64,000 bases of DNA from positions 194,947 to 258,946 of the forward strand of contig CALRJY020000005.1 in assembly GCA_943367715.1 (NCBI GenBank), in the 5' to 3' direction. Under the pieces are notes generated by a model that had not been told where the DNA came from, did no database searches, and saw only the letters and a list, made by a program, of their open reading frames with translations. The position numbers and the translations under genes are program-made. This document shows positions 17,497 through 24,905 of this stretch, piece by piece. Source of the stretch: JAEYXS01 sp943367715 (GTDB lineage: Bacteria; Verrucomicrobiota; Verrucomicrobiia; Limisphaerales; JAEYXS01). Position 1 is the stretch's first letter. Each line of letters opens with the position of its first letter.

Positions 17497-19953
17497 TTAC
17501 TTCTCCTGCACAGTTTTGTTGAATGAGACGCCTTCGGGCGTGGGTACAGAAACCGGCACGGTGCCCGCACTTTCACCGGGAGTCTTCCGTGAAGCGTCCA
17601 CGGCGATGAAAGCGGTGAATGCGGACATGAGATTGTGGTCCAGCGCGACCTGCTTGATGGAATCCACCAGGCGACCGCTGGGGTTGGTGATGGCTTCCTC
17701 GGCGAGGGCGGCGATCTTGTGTCGGGCCCAGACTGCGGCGAGGCCGGGTTGACTGGCGGCATCAGTTTTCACGGGCACACGCATCTCGACTTTTTGACCG
17801 CCGACGGTGCCCAGCAAAGCGATGGAGCCGGTGGGCTGGCCTTGATACTTGCCGGTGATGATGACGGGGCGGCCGGGGAATAGATCAGGGAGGCGCTTGG
17901 GGAAAACGTCGGTGACTTGCAGGCCGTTCCAATTGATCGCGATGTCGGTGAGCGCGGGGTGGCTGATGCGTTGCATGAACAGGTCCATCAGGTCGGCGGC
18001 GCTCTCATTATTGCCGAGATAGGCGACGGTGCCGCGACCGGCCTTGGCCATGGAATCCATGAGAAAACGGTTCACGGAGGAGCCGATGCCGAAGCTGAAG
18101 ATGCGGGAGGCATCGAGGCGTTTATTGATCTCGGCAAGGATCTCATTCTCGTTGCCGATGTAGCCATCCGTGAGGAAGCAGACAAAGCGGAGCCGTTCGG
18201 CATCGTGCGGGAAATCCAAGGCGGCTTTGATGCCTTCGATCATCATCGTGCCGCCTTCGCTGTTCAGTTTAGCAAGATAATCCAGGCCCTTGCGGATATT
18301 CTGGGGCGTGGCTGGAAGCGGTTGGTTGCCCAGTTGGCGGGCGTCATTGGAAAAGTTGATGAGCTGGAAAGTGTCATCCGGCTGCATCTGCTGGAGGGCG
18401 CGGGTGATGGCAGCCTTGGCCTGTTCCAGAGGGCGGCCGTTCATGCTGCCGGAGCAATCCAGCACGAAGACGAGTTCGAGCGGGTGACGCTTGAGGGATT
18501 GCAGCTCTTTGGGCGGATAGAGCATGAGGGTGAAGTAATTATCCTTCTCGCCTTGGTGGCTGAGCCAGTTGGCTTTCAGTTTTTCACCGGCGACTTTGTA
18601 ACGGACGACGAGGTCTTTGTTCGGGACGGTGTCGTTGGAGTTCAGCGTCACGGTGAGGTGCTCGTCCGTGTGTTTCACCTGATTGAGGGCGTGGCTGCGG
18701 CAGGTGAGTTCCTCGATGTTCACTCCGGCGTGGATGTCCACGGAGACGGCGATATCGTGACGGCTGCGTTCGCCGGGTTTCAGGTAGGAGACTTCCGTGC
18801 TTTGGCCGGAGGCGCCGGATTTGCCGCGCGCCACGGAGCCGACGCCGGCTTTGCTGCCGGGCGGATTGAAGCGCGGGCCGACGACCATGGGGAAGACGAA
18901 CTCATACCAGCCGTCATCATAAGCGAGCGTGTGGAAATAACGGATGAAGATATCGACCTGTTTTCCGGGTTCGATATTCGCGACGGATTGGGTGAAGATG
19001 TTCGGGCGCTCTTGGGTGAGCAGGGAGGCGGTGTAGCCTTGTTGTTTCGCTGCCTGATAGATTTCCTCCGCCTCCTCGCGTTCACGGATGATGCCGCGGA
19101 TGCGACGGTCGCCGATGGTCATGATGAACTCATTGACGGCGGCATTGTGCGGCAAGGGAAACACATAGACGGCTTCGATTTTCTCATCGTAGGGATTGTG
19201 GAATTGCTGGGTGACATTGACGGAGGCGATGTAGGCGCTGATAGTGGCTTTGACGTCCGTGTGTTTCAGAGGCAGTGGAACTTCTTTGTCCTTCAGTCGG
19301 CCGATGAGGGAACCAGTGGTGGGAGTCTCATCGGAAGCGACAGAGGCAGTTCTGCCTTCTTTGCAAATCACCCAGAGCTCGTCTTCGCGCGAAGGCAGGG
19401 CGGATGGGACGCGCTGCAAGATATCGGCGAGAGTTTTTCCGGAGTAGGCGGGAGTGGGTGGACGGACTGTCGGGGTAGTTACCTTCGCAGGTCTTTGTGG
19501 GACGCGGAGGTTGGACAGGTATTCTTCACGGGCGCGCCGCCAGCTATCTACTTTATCGCTGTCCGGAAGGTTGAACGGAATTGCCAAAGGTTTTAGGGCA
19601 GTAGTGCCGGGTGATGGGGCTATCGGTGCTCCCAAAGGTTCTGGGGGCGACCATTTGCCTCCGCTCATGAGGCGGTTCTTTTCGATCTGGGCGGCGCGCA
19701 TCTCCTCCTGCTGCTTGCGCCAGGCGTCGGCGGTGAGCGTGGATCGGTTACCTCCGGTGATAAGGCTATCGGTGGCTGCGGGTGGATTACCTGTGCCAAA
19801 TGACCGGTTGCCGGGAATAGGTGTTGGTCGTTGAGAGGTGTTACTGCTAGTGCAGCCACCAAGCAGCGCGCAGCTAAGTAATAGCAACAAGATACCGGCA
19901 AACCATCGCTGCCCCTGTCGATAGTGGAAAATCCTCTGCATTGCTTTTCTCAT
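17497..19953 (-). CDS. VIT and von Willebrand A domain lipoprotein
   Basis: 818 residues. A lipobox (LLLLLSCALLGGC) gives a lipidated N-terminus; a Pro-rich linker follows to ~residue 190. The VIT domain (~225-345) contains VNVTQQFHNPYDEKIEAVYV and the conserved FTQSVANIEPG. The vWA domain (~485-660) has an intact MIDAS start DCSGSMNG near residue 496, with FLTDGYIGNE later. No LPxTG sorting signal is seen, unlike sortase-target relatives. Such proteins bind partners through a metal-dependent vWA face. The start overlaps the upstream cohesin-like gene by 4 bp (ATGA). Confidence 0.9.
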   Translation of the reverse strand: MRKAMQRIFHYRQGQRWFAGILLLLLSCALLGGCTSSNTSQRPTPIPGNRSFGTGNPPAATDSLITGGNRSTLTADAWRKQQEEMRAAQIEKNRLMSGGKWSPPEPLGAPIAPSPGTTALKPLAIPFNLPDSDKVDSWRRAREEYLSNLRVPQRPAKVTTPTVRPPTPAYSGKTLADILQRVPSALPSREDELWVICKEGRTASVASDETPTTGSLIGRLKDKEVPLPLKHTDVKATISAYIASVNVTQQFHNPYDEKIEAVYVFPLPHNAAVNEFIMTIGDRRIRGIIREREEAEEIYQAAKQQGYTASLLTQERPNIFTQSVANIEPGKQVDIFIRYFHTLAYDDGWYEFVFPMVVGPRFNPPGSKAGVGSVARGKSGASGQSTEVSYLKPGERSRHDIAVSVDIHAGVNIEELTCRSHALNQVKHTDEHLTVTLNSNDTVPNKDLVVRYKVAGEKLKANWLSHQGEKDNYFTLMLYPPKELQSLKRHPLELVFVLDCSGSMNGRPLEQAKAAITRALQQMQPDDTFQLINFSNDARQLGNQPLPATPQNIRKGLDYLAKLNSEGGTMMIEGIKAALDFPHDAERLRFVCFLTDGYIGNENEILAEINKRLDASRIFSFGIGSSVNRFLMDSMAKAGRGTVAYLGNNESAADLMDLFMQRISHPALTDIAINWNGLQVTDVFPKRLPDLFPGRPVIITGKYQGQPTGSIALLGTVGGQKVEMRVPVKTDAASQPGLAAVWARHKIAALAEEAITNPSGRLVDSIKQVALDHNLMSAFTAFIAVDASRKTPGESAGTVPVSVPTPEGVSFNKTVQEK

Positions 19954-20534
19954 GGTGCCTTCCTTTCCTCGATGCTGGCTGCCGCTTTGATTTTACGCGC
20001 GTTGGTGGTGCCTGAAGTGATCAGCTTCAGAGTGAATTCCGGTTTGCCCTCGCCAGTGACAAGGTAGTGGACGGTGGCGATGCGGACTTTGCTCTTGGGC
20101 AATTTATCGACGGCAGCCTTGCTGAAGGCGGCGAGGATGACGCGGTCACCTTGCATGGCTTTGGGGTCGTAAAAAGGGGGATTTTGGAATGCGGCGGGTT
20201 CGCCGCCTTCAATGCCGGAGATTTTGACGGAACTGTTTTGCGCCGTGAGTTCCAGTTGATAGGCGGTGAGCGGGAGGCCGTGCGGGTCCAAGTAGATGTC
20301 CACGGTGCCGAAACGGGGTTGGTCGGCAGCTTGGGTGAGAGTGGTTAAAGACAGGATGAACAAGATCAGCAGGAGGAGATTCTTTGGTGGCGAAAGATGG
20401 CTGAATTTGCTTATGGACGTCACCTTCCCCCTCACCCCGGCCCTCTCCCTTGGGGAGAGGGAGGTAACATTTCCAGTGTGCAGGACAGGTTGAGGGCTCA
20501 GTTGCCTGCGAGTGATCGTGCTGTTGATGTTCAT
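19950..20534 (-). CDS. Secreted cohesin-like protein
   Basis: 194 residues if started at ATG 20534, which overlaps the upstream dockerin gene by 4 bp. Residues ~51-70 form a hydrophobic signal sequence ending QAA. The mature ~120 residues look like a cohesin-type beta-sandwich: TVDIYLDPHGLPLTAYQLEL, later RVILAAFS and VRIATVHYLV. The call rests on pattern similarity and on the dockerin gene next door. Residues 24-37 are encoded by a CTCTCCC palindromic repeat inserted before the signal peptide, so the native start may have been shifted; a GTG just after the repeat is an alternative. Confidence 0.7.
   Translation of the reverse strand: MNINSTITRRQLSPQPVLHTGNVTSLSPRERAGVRGKVTSISKFSHLSPPKNLLLLILFILSLTTLTQAADQPRFGTVDIYLDPHGLPLTAYQLELTAQNSSVKISGIEGGEPAAFQNPPFYDPKAMQGDRVILAAFSKAAVDKLPKSKVRIATVHYLVTGEGKPEFTLKLITSGTTNARKIKAAASIEERKAP
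20426..20463. repeat. CTCTCCCC-type palindromic repeat inside a coding sequence
   Basis: Hairpin 20441-20461 has a perfect 9-bp stem (CCCTCTCCC/GGGAGAGGG) with a TTG loop, preceded by CTCACCCCGG. It lies in frame within the cohesin-like gene and encodes roughly LSPRERAGVRG before the signal peptide. Confidence 0.75.
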
Positions 20535-21007
20535 GACCGGGTGCCTCCGGTCAGTTGGACGGATTTTTGAGCGATGGCTTCGGCGTCTTGGGCGTCTACT
20601 TTGCCGTCGCTGTTCAGATCTTGGGCGGGAGCGGTTTTGCCTTCGTCCAGTTTTAGGGACAAGGCATAGGCGTCGAGGATGTCCACCTGGCCGTCTTCGT
20701 TGATGTCTTCGCGGGCGAACTTGGTGGGTGGCGTCGTAACGGCATCGGGACGGGTGAAGAGGAAGATGGCGCTGCCAAAGACGGTCAGAGAGGCGGCGAT
20801 GGCCAGCCATTTCTGGCGACGGGCAAAGGCAGGGGCGACCACCTTGCGCCGGTCATCCAGATGCTCCCTGGCCTGGCGCAAGATGGTCTCATCTACCGCA
20901 GAGGGCACCGGCACCTTGGCTGGGGGCAGGTTCTTCAGGGCCGCCACCAACGCAGGAGGAGCCTGGAGGCTCTCATCGTCTTCGGGTAATTGGTGGTCGG
21001 TGTTCAT
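20531..21007 (-). CDS. Single-pass membrane protein with C-terminal dockerin (putative anti-sigma)
   Basis: 158 residues. The N-terminal ~66 residues are cytoplasmic-like and end in a basic stretch; one membrane segment (~68-85) follows. The exported tail has two perfect dockerin calcium loops: DINEDGQVDILD (101-112) and DLNSDGKVDAQD (130-141). The gene lies directly after an ECF sigma gene, where an anti-sigma factor is expected, but no zinc-type HxxxCxxC motif is seen. I infer an anti-sigma-like membrane protein whose dockerin could bind the cohesin-like product encoded immediately downstream. Confidence 0.82.
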   Translation of the reverse strand: MNTDHQLPEDDESLQAPPALVAALKNLPPAKVPVPSAVDETILRQAREHLDDRRKVVAPAFARRQKWLAIAASLTVFGSAIFLFTRPDAVTTPPTKFAREDINEDGQVDILDAYALSLKLDEGKTAPAQDLNSDGKVDAQDAEAIAQKSVQLTGGTRS

Positions 21008-21047
21008 CTGCGTTCAATAGGTTAAGTGCGGCAGCGGAGGAAAAGGT

Positions 21048-21611
21048 TCATTGGCCGAAAAATTTTTTGGTGCGCTCATCCTTACGCAGGGTGGTGAGGG
21101 CGTTGTGGAGGCGGGATTTGACGGTGCCGAGAGGAATCTCCATGGCTTCGGCAATCTCATTCAGACTGAAGCCTTCCACGAAGCGGAGCAAAAGGACTTC
21201 GCGTTGTTCCTCGGGCAAGGCGGCCAAGGTGGCGGAAAGTTCATCGCTGGATTGATTGGTTGCCTGGGCGGGTTCAGGGGCGGCCATGGTTTCCAGCACA
21301 CTGTTGTCGCCTTGCAGGCGGACGACTTTGCGCCGGGCGGCGATGGAAAGGTTCTTCACCGCCGGATACAAAAAGGTCTGGAGCCGGGCGGTGAGGGTGA
21401 AGCCGGGGAACTTTTTCAGGAAATAGAGGAAGGTTTCCTGCAGGACGTCCGAAGAGAGCTGGTGATCGGTGGTGAAGCGGTAGGCCAGGGCGACGACCCA
21501 ATCGCGATGGCGCAGGTACAAGGCCTCGAACGCGGTGAAATCCCCCTGGTTCACGGCGTTGACGAGCTCGGCATCACTGCGCGAGCCGGTATCGTTGTCA
21601 GGCCTTTCCAC
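21048..21611 (-). CDS. ECF-type RNA polymerase sigma factor
   Basis: 187 residues, GTG start. Region 2 (AFEALYLRHRDWVVALAYRF, then DVLQETFLYFLKKFPGF) and region 4 (LPEEQREVLLLRFVEGFSLNEIAEAMEIP followed by GTVKSRLHNALTTL) are intact, with an Ala/Pro-rich linker between. It is first in a five-gene operon with 4-bp overlaps, so it probably controls its own operon and is held by the membrane dockerin protein encoded next. The promoter it recognises is not evident. Confidence 0.92.
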   Translation of the reverse strand: MERPDNDTGSRSDAELVNAVNQGDFTAFEALYLRHRDWVVALAYRFTTDHQLSSDVLQETFLYFLKKFPGFTLTARLQTFLYPAVKNLSIAARRKVVRLQGDNSVLETMAAPEPAQATNQSSDELSATLAALPEEQREVLLLRFVEGFSLNEIAEAMEIPLGTVKSRLHNALTTLRKDERTKKFFGQ

Positions 21612-21727
21612 CCCGGCTATCGGCTGTTGGCGTCATGATGACGGCCTATGTGCTGAAGGCAATCATCTGGTGGTTAAGTGAGTGAGAATAGGGAAAGGTT
21701 CATTTTGAATGACGAATGATTAAAGGG

Positions 21728-21768
21728 AAACATCGAACTCGAACGCCCAACATCGAACATTGAGAGGA
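21728..21768. repeat. AACATCGAA-type dispersed repeat
   Basis: Short A-rich units (AACATCGAA, CGAACGCCC) recur here and at ~47224, 49188-49262 and 55686. It occupies the divergent 249-bp gap between the sigma factor and the gmhA-like gene. No other element is recognised in this gap. Confidence 0.55.
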
Positions 21769-21860
21769 GGGTTGGTTAGAGCCTCCTCACGTGGGCTACT
21801 ACGAGATTGAGGTAAAATTCTGCTGGCAAGCGGGCGCAGTCTTCGCAAGATAGGGGCATC

Positions 21861-22433
21861 ATGAAGCAGTGGATTGGCGATTATATTCAGGCGCAGAAGG
21901 CGGCGTTGGATTCGATTCCCGTCGATGAGGTGGCGCAGATCGTGGAGAAACTCCGCGTGGCGCTGAAGGAAGACCGACAGATCTTTGTCTGCGGCAATGG
22001 CGGCAGTGCCGCGAATGCCTCGCATTTTGCCACGGATCTGGGCAAGGGGTCGTCCGACAAGCTGGGCAAACGCTTCCGCGTGCTCTCGCTCAACGACAAC
22101 GTGAGCTGGATGACGGCGCTGGGGAATGACTACGCCTACGACCAGGTGTATGTGCGGCAGTTGCAGAACTACGCCAAGCCGGGTGATCTCTTGCTGGTAT
22201 TGAGCGTGAGCGGCAGTTCGCCGAACTTAGTGGAAGCGGTAAGATGGGCTAAGGATCACGGGGTGAAGACGGTGGCGCTGGTGGGGGCGAAGAAGGGCAA
22301 GCTGGCGGAGATCGCCGAGCAGACGGTGGTGGTGAATGACGGGCACTATGGCCGGGCTGAGGATGGGCAGATGGGGATTTGCCACATTCTTTGCTACGCG
22401 TTCATGGAGATTCCGGAGCTGGCGAAGGGCTGA
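21861..22433 (+). CDS. SIS-domain phosphosugar isomerase, GmhA-like
   Basis: 190 residues with the full GmhA pattern: IFVCGNGGSAANASHFATDL (residues ~51-70), NDNVSWMTALGNDYAYD, VLSVSGSSPNLVEAVRWAK and a C-terminal GICHILCYAFMEI. GmhA converts sedoheptulose-7-phosphate to D-glycero-D-manno-heptose-7-phosphate for LPS core or S-layer glycans; other SIS proteins act on different sugars, so this is a family call. It stands alone. Its last ~10 codons and terminator are duplicated at 24505-24594. Confidence 0.85.
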   Translation: MKQWIGDYIQAQKAALDSIPVDEVAQIVEKLRVALKEDRQIFVCGNGGSAANASHFATDLGKGSSDKLGKRFRVLSLNDNVSWMTALGNDYAYDQVYVRQLQNYAKPGDLLLVLSVSGSSPNLVEAVRWAKDHGVKTVALVGAKKGKLAEIAEQTVVVNDGHYGRAEDGQMGICHILCYAFMEIPELAKG

Positions 22434-22505
22434 TTTTCGTCAAAAACGTTAAATCGTTAAAACGTGAAGGCGTTGAATCGTGAGAGCGGTTCGACGCTTT
22501 TTGCG
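22400..22505 (+). repeat. Direct repeat copy 1: gmhA-like 3' end plus terminator
   Basis: Runs from GTTCATGGAGAT in the gmhA-like gene, through the stop codon, to the T-run of the terminator. The second copy is at 24505-24594, with a ~15-base length difference in the middle. Within the coding part the two copies differ only at synonymous positions (ATT/ATC, GGC/GGT). Confidence 0.85.
22470..22502 (+). terminator. Rho-independent terminator
   Basis: Stem GCGTTGAA / TTCGACGC (one G-U pair) with a 12-base loop, then TTTTT. It is 37 bp after the gmhA-like stop. Confidence 0.7.
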
Positions 22506-22628
22506 TTTTTAGCACTGACTAGGATATCCAGATGGGGAATGGGCTGACCGCGAAATAAGCGGAATACGCTAACAGGGAAGAAGTCGGAGTAAGCAATTTG
22601 CTGGGCTGGAAGCAGGAGGGATAATACG

Positions 22629-23117
22629 GTGTGTGGAATCGATCTCTGTATGCCACGGGTTTTATCAACAATTTTTAGGGCGCGAGTTGCCAAGTTGATT
22701 GTTTTGATCGTCGGGCTTGGTGGGGCGATTTGGTGGTATAAAATCAAAACTTTGAATCCATATGATCGGGTGATCGAAAATTTAATCCATAGCATCAAGG
22801 ATCGACCAAACCTATTTCATGCCCAGTTTTCTGAATCCGGAGAAAAACTAGTGAACATTGGGATGCCAGCTTTGAGCCAAGTGCTGGATGCAGTGGTGGA
22901 CGGGGATGATGAAACAAGGTGGCGGGCGGCAATGGTTGCGCATTTGATTTTGAGGGATCATTTTTTGGAACGTAACAAGGAGAGGGGGAACGCGGCACTG
23001 GGTTATGACGAGTGGCACGCTTTTCTGAAAGAGAATGGTCTGAATCCTGAAGCTGACATGTTTGACAGGTATAAAACGGTTCTTAAGATTAAAATGTGGG
23101 TTCGCCAGAACACTTGA
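22629..23117 (+). CDS. Hypothetical single-pass membrane protein
   Basis: 162 residues from GTG 22629, chosen because a near-perfect AGGAGGG lies 8 bases upstream; ATG 22650 would drop seven residues. A membrane segment (~residues 22-38) follows a short basic N-terminus. The rest is helical with a HEAT-like phrase (GMPALSQVLDAVVDGDDETRW). No family recognised. The base composition is more AT-rich than the neighbours and it lies within the segment bracketed by the gmhA-end repeats, so it may be an acquired gene. Confidence 0.65.
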   Translation: MCGIDLCMPRVLSTIFRARVAKLIVLIVGLGGAIWWYKIKTLNPYDRVIENLIHSIKDRPNLFHAQFSESGEKLVNIGMPALSQVLDAVVDGDDETRWRAAMVAHLILRDHFLERNKERGNAALGYDEWHAFLKENGLNPEADMFDRYKTVLKIKMWVRQNT

Positions 23118-23356
23118 ATCTGCAGAGAAGGCTGGAGTGGGGAGCTTCTAACCGCCTTGACTTCTCGGGAAGGCAGGAACTTAATGTCACTTATGCCCGA
23201 GCGAATTTTAACTCTTGGAGGCTTTAAGCGCGGTTTTCTATCACTGGTTCTCCCTGATTTGCCAGAGCCATCCGCGCCAGCTTTTTTGAGTTCCACGACT
23301 TCAATCGAGCTTTAGAAAGACATCGCAATTTTCAACGGAAACGAAAGGACAATGCC

Positions 23357-24490
23357 ATGTTTGGTGAGCCCTGTGCGTCCAGTATCCGAATGAGAACCTG
23401 GCTACTCGTGGGTTTGGTTTTTCTTCGGATCGCTTGTTTCAATGGCCGGGCTGCAGAGGCTGCTGCTCCTTGCCAGGTGCAGGTCATCTTGTTCGTGCCG
23501 GCGGATGTAAAGCCGCCAGCGCAGTATCAGCAGCGCGTGGATGAGATGGTGGCGTATTGCGAAGCATTTTTCGGGAGGGAGTTCAAGCGATGGGGGCATG
23601 AGAAGGTCGTGATGCCGTTTCGGCGGGGGGCGAATGGGCACGTGGAGGTGACCGTGATACGAGGCAAGGAGAAGGCCGCGCAATACAAGCCGGTGGAGGT
23701 GCGAGGTGAGGTGATGGACGCGTTCAGGGCGCAGAACAAGCTGAGTGCCAACCGGCAGGTCTGGTGGATCATGGTTTACGCAGGTGATCCGCCCAAAAAG
23801 TTTGGCGGGTACCTGGGTGGCTATGGTGTGGAGATCGGCGGGTGGGCGGTCTGCAATTTTGATACCCGCCCGGGCCGGATTGATCCCGCCGCGCAATTGG
23901 GCTCGGATTTTCTGGAGGACTTGACGCTCAAAGGCATGATCCATGAATTGGGGCATGGGTTCCAAATGCCGCACATCGGACCGCTCAAACGGGACAAGGC
24001 AGGCAACACGCTGATGGGGCCGACGCATTTCAACTATCAACGGGTCATCAAGGGCGAACAAAGGGTGTATCTCTGCGAGGCGGAAGCGGCGATGCTGGCG
24101 AATCATCCGGCATTTCGCGGGCTGCCGGACACGCGAACGCCCCTGCCGCAAGTTCAGGTGCAGAATTTGAAGTATGTGGCGAATGTGCAGAGCAATACCA
24201 TCGTGGTCAGCGGAACGGTGCGTGCGAACCAGAAGGCGGTGTATGCATTCGTTGGCGATGAAGCGGACGATCGGCCGGGCGAATATTGGACGAAGACGTA
24301 TGTAGGGAAGGTGGGCAAAGATGGTGTGTTCGAGGTGGTGTTGAGCGAACCTGCGACAGCGAATGGAACGTTGAAGCTCTGGTTCGCATTTGAAAATGGG
24401 GCGCAGACGGGGGATGGGAAAGAGCGAGGGCGGGGAAGCGGGATTTCCAAGGCGTACTCTTACAATGGGCAGCAGTGGATTTTTAAGTGA
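23357..24490 (+). CDS. Secreted zincin-type putative metallopeptidase
   Basis: 377 residues. A hydrophobic signal (~residues 12-33) ends near GRAAEA. The catalytic-looking motif HELGHGFQMPH starts at residue 196: HExxH plus a third His at the metzincin spacing, although the usual Gly of HExxHxxGxxH is Gln. The C-terminal ~110 residues look like a beta-sandwich (TIVVSGTVRANQKAVYAFVG). It is probably an exported zinc peptidase or a relative that lost activity. The 239 bp upstream hold nothing I can identify. It ends 14 bp before the second gmhA-end repeat. Confidence 0.7.
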   Translation: MFGEPCASSIRMRTWLLVGLVFLRIACFNGRAAEAAAPCQVQVILFVPADVKPPAQYQQRVDEMVAYCEAFFGREFKRWGHEKVVMPFRRGANGHVEVTVIRGKEKAAQYKPVEVRGEVMDAFRAQNKLSANRQVWWIMVYAGDPPKKFGGYLGGYGVEIGGWAVCNFDTRPGRIDPAAQLGSDFLEDLTLKGMIHELGHGFQMPHIGPLKRDKAGNTLMGPTHFNYQRVIKGEQRVYLCEAEAAMLANHPAFRGLPDTRTPLPQVQVQNLKYVANVQSNTIVVSGTVRANQKAVYAFVGDEADDRPGEYWTKTYVGKVGKDGVFEVVLSEPATANGTLKLWFAFENGAQTGDGKERGRGSGISKAYSYNGQQWIFK

Positions 24491-24504
24491 GGATATTGTC
24501 CTGG

Positions 24505-24594
24505 GTTCATGGAGATCCCGGAGCTGGCGAAGGGTTGATTGTCGTTAAAGGTCGTTAAAGCGTTGAATCGTGAAAGCGGTTCGACGCTTTTTGC
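24505..24594 (+). repeat. Direct repeat copy 2: gmhA-like 3' end plus terminator
   Basis: Begins GTTCATGGAGATCCCGG, keeps the last ten codons (FMEIPELAKG and stop) in an otherwise non-coding setting, and runs into the same terminator. No other part of the gmhA-like gene is present here. Confidence 0.85.
24560..24592 (+). terminator. Rho-independent terminator (duplicate)
   Basis: Same GCGTTGAA / TTCGACGC stem and T5 run as at 22470, now placed to end transcription of the metallopeptidase gene. Confidence 0.7.
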
Positions 24595-24628
24595 TTTTGG
24601 AGGGCTGTGCTTTAATAGGAGGATTCTT

Positions 24629-24766
24629 CCGTCGCTATGCGACGGTGGTGTGGGAAGAGCCTGCGGCGGTTTAAAAGCCGCCGCTAGGAATCTTTGGCTC
24701 GCTGACGCGAGCAGGGAAAAGATTTTTAAATATTTTACCCCCTGTGACTATGGATGTCACAGGGGG
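24629..24766. repeat. Cluster of four consecutive hairpins
   Basis: Four separate palindromes in 138 bp: CCGTCGC-TAT-GCGACGG (24629-24645), GCGGCGG...CCGCCGC (24663-24684), GCTCGCTGACGCGAGC (24693-24708) and an 11-bp perfect stem CCCCCTGTGAC/GTCACAGGGGG (24738-24766). They occupy most of the 415-bp gap before the DUF1592 gene. They may be stacked repeat elements or a structured leader. Confidence 0.6.
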
Positions 24767-24905
24767 GTGGTAGAATGGCGGGCAGATGAACAGGATTGAG
24801 CAGATGGAGATAAGGGATAGGGGGCCGGCGAAGGGGACGGTCGAAAGCCGCATTTCCCTGTTTTTCTTTGAATGGGAGTCGCTTAGATTGGGTCGGTTGT
24901 TAGCC

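Noticed and set aside
17917..19596. 559-codon plus-strand open frame
   Set aside because: Fully antisense to the VIT/vWA gene; its sequence is the compositional shadow of a high-GC gene.
22434..24504. Cassette between the gmhA-end repeats as an integrative element with its own integrase
   Set aside because: Neither gene resembles an integrase or transposase, so only the footprint is reported.
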